Of a stretch of 12,981 nucleotides of DNA, positions 12,022 through 12,981 are shown piece by piece. The notes beneath the pieces are model-generated. The model was not told the DNA's origin. It did no database searches and worked only from the letters and a program-made list of their open reading frames with translations. A program made the translations under genes and the position numbers. The stretch spans positions 1 through 12,981 of the forward strand of contig JBBQZL010000059.1 in the NCBI GenBank assembly GCA_038207745.1, given 5' to 3'. The stretch is from JBBQZL01 sp038207745 (lineage in GTDB: Bacteria; Actinomycetota; Thermoleophilia; Solirubrobacterales; 70-9). Position 1 is the stretch's first letter. Each line of letters begins with the position of its first letter.

Positions 12022-12981
12022 ACCAGTCCTGAATCAGCCGCTTGACGGAGAACCCGCGAGCCGGGTTCTGGTCGCCGGCGCATCGGGGTTTGCCGGAGCG
12101 CTGGTCGCGCAGCTCGTCTGGAATCACCCGCAGCTGGAACTTCGTCACGTGACGAGCCGGAGTGAGGTCGGGACACGACTCGATCGCCTCTACCCGCGAT
12201 ACCGGGTGCCGCTGGTTCTCGGGGAGCTCGAGATCGCGGAGCTGGAAGGCGTCGACTCCGCGATCATCGCCTATCCACATGGAGCTTCGGCACCGGTCGT
12301 GGCAGAGATGCGGGGCCTCGGCATCCGGGTCGTCGACCTCTCGGCGGATTTCCGCTTCTACGATCTGCCGACCTACGAGCGTTGGTACGGTCCCCACGGG
12401 GCTCCTGAACTCCTCGAGGGGGCGGTCTACGGGCTTCCGGAGCTGAACAGGGACGCAATAAGCAAGGCCGACCTGGTCGCCGGACCCGGCTGCTATCCGA
12501 CTGCCTCGATTCTTGCCCTTGAGCCGCTTGCGAAGGCGGGCCTGATTTCCGACGTGGTGATCGACGCAAAGTCCGGTGTCTCGGGCGCGGGCCGGGGCGG
12601 AGGCGACTCGACGCATTTCGTCACCGTCGACGAGAACATCAGCCCCTACCGGGTGGACGGGCATCGCCATCAGCCTGAGATTGCCGAGCAGCTCGGAATC
12701 GGCGTCACCTTCGTCCCGCATCTCGTGCCGCTGGACCAGGGCGAACTCGTCTCCTGTTACGTGAAGCCGACCCGTGAGGTCAGCACCGAAGAGATCGCCG
12801 AGCTGTTCCGAAGCAGGTACGCCGATCAGCCGTTCATCGAGCTCGTCGATAACGCGCCCGGTGTCCGGGACGTGCGGGAAACGAACTTCTGCCGGATCTC
12901 CTTCACGGTTCGCGAAGATCGCCTGCTGGTCTTCGCGGTGATCGACAACCTCTGGAAGGGCGCCGCGAGCCAGGCCGTCCA
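11984..12981 (+). CDS. argC: N-acetyl-gamma-glutamyl-phosphate reductase (3' end outside window)
   Basis: ArgC makes N-acetylglutamate semialdehyde with NADPH, the third step of arginine synthesis. The frame is open to the window end (332 full codons), lacking only a short C-terminus. Visible from ATG 11984: the nucleotide-binding RVLVAGASGFAGAL (27-40), VDLSADFRFYD (117-127), AVYGLPELNR (147-156), PGCYPT (168-173) with the acyl-thioester cysteine C170, SGVSGAGR (197-204), GHRHQPEI (226-233) with the catalytic histidine, and near the end ETNFCRISF and NLWKGAASQAV. Departures: glycine replaces the usual asparagine before PGCYPT, and PLDQGEL stands where many relatives have P-M-x-R-G. ATG 11984 has a GGGAG 10 nt upstream but overlaps pheT by 38 nt; GTG 12014 (8-nt overlap) has no such site. 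Either gives a 17-27-residue N-terminal extension. The order pheT-argC is common in actinobacteria. Confidence 0.94.
   Translation, partial: MPSTASAALSVFEPVLNQPLDGEPASRVLVAGASGFAGALVAQLVWNHPQLELRHVTSRSEVGTRLDRLYPRYRVPLVLGELEIAELEGVDSAIIAYPHGASAPVVAEMRGLGIRVVDLSADFRFYDLPTYERWYGPHGAPELLEGAVYGLPELNRDAISKADLVAGPGCYPTASILALEPLAKAGLISDVVIDAKSGVSGAGRGGGDSTHFVTVDENISPYRVDGHRHQPEIAEQLGIGVTFVPHLVPLDQGELVSCYVKPTREVSTEEIAELFRSRYADQPFIELVDNAPGVRDVRETNFCRISFTVREDRLLVFAVIDNLWKGAASQAV

Overview
The window comes from a high-GC bacterial chromosome, most likely an actinobacterium of the Thermoleophilia (Solirubrobacterales-like) type. The clues are strong G/C bias at third codon positions, the order infC, rpmI, rplT, SpoU-type methyltransferase, pheS, pheT, argC (familiar from actinobacteria), frequent 4-nt GTGA/ATGA overlaps, and TANNNT boxes placed 6-8 nt before start codons, as in leaderless actinobacterial transcripts. 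The lineage is inferred from these features and not from a database match.

Left edge (1-1599): the 3' end of thrS (threonyl-tRNA synthetase), a 128-nt leader, then infC. This IF-3 carries an added tail of about 165 residues: an acidic Pro/Ala/Glu stretch followed by a histone-H1-like Ala-Lys-Pro repeat. A 9-bp perfect hairpin follows infC in the gap before a convergent gene.

Middle (1743-6950): a block that splits the usual infC-rpmI-rplT string. It holds wecB (UDP-GlcNAc 2-epimerase, minus strand), two translationally coupled DegT/DnrJ/EryC1 aminotransferases divergent from wecB, an fkbM-type methyltransferase convergent to them, and an unrecognised membrane protein on the plus strand. The first four look like part of a surface-glycan or modified-sugar pathway. 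No glycosyltransferase, dehydrogenase or flippase lies in the window, so the product cannot be named. The membrane protein seems to start at a CTG behind a good Shine-Dalgarno site, because its first hydrophobic helix begins upstream of the first canonical start codon.

Right part (7131-12981): rpmI and rplT (ribosomal proteins L35 and L20) overlap by 4 nt and end at a textbook intrinsic terminator. A SpoU/TrmH-family RNA methyltransferase, pheS, pheT and argC follow, each overlapping the next, so they probably form one transcript joining rRNA/tRNA modification, phenylalanyl-tRNA charging and arginine synthesis. PheS has a four-cysteine, DnaJ-like insert. argC is complete at its 5' end but runs off the window, and no frameshift is visible.

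No tRNA, rRNA, CRISPR array, transposase, integrase or attachment site was seen. The window is mostly ordinary housekeeping DNA. The parts most worth a second look are the IF-3 tail, the glycan block inside a translation operon, the CTG-start membrane protein, and the several small regulatory structures.
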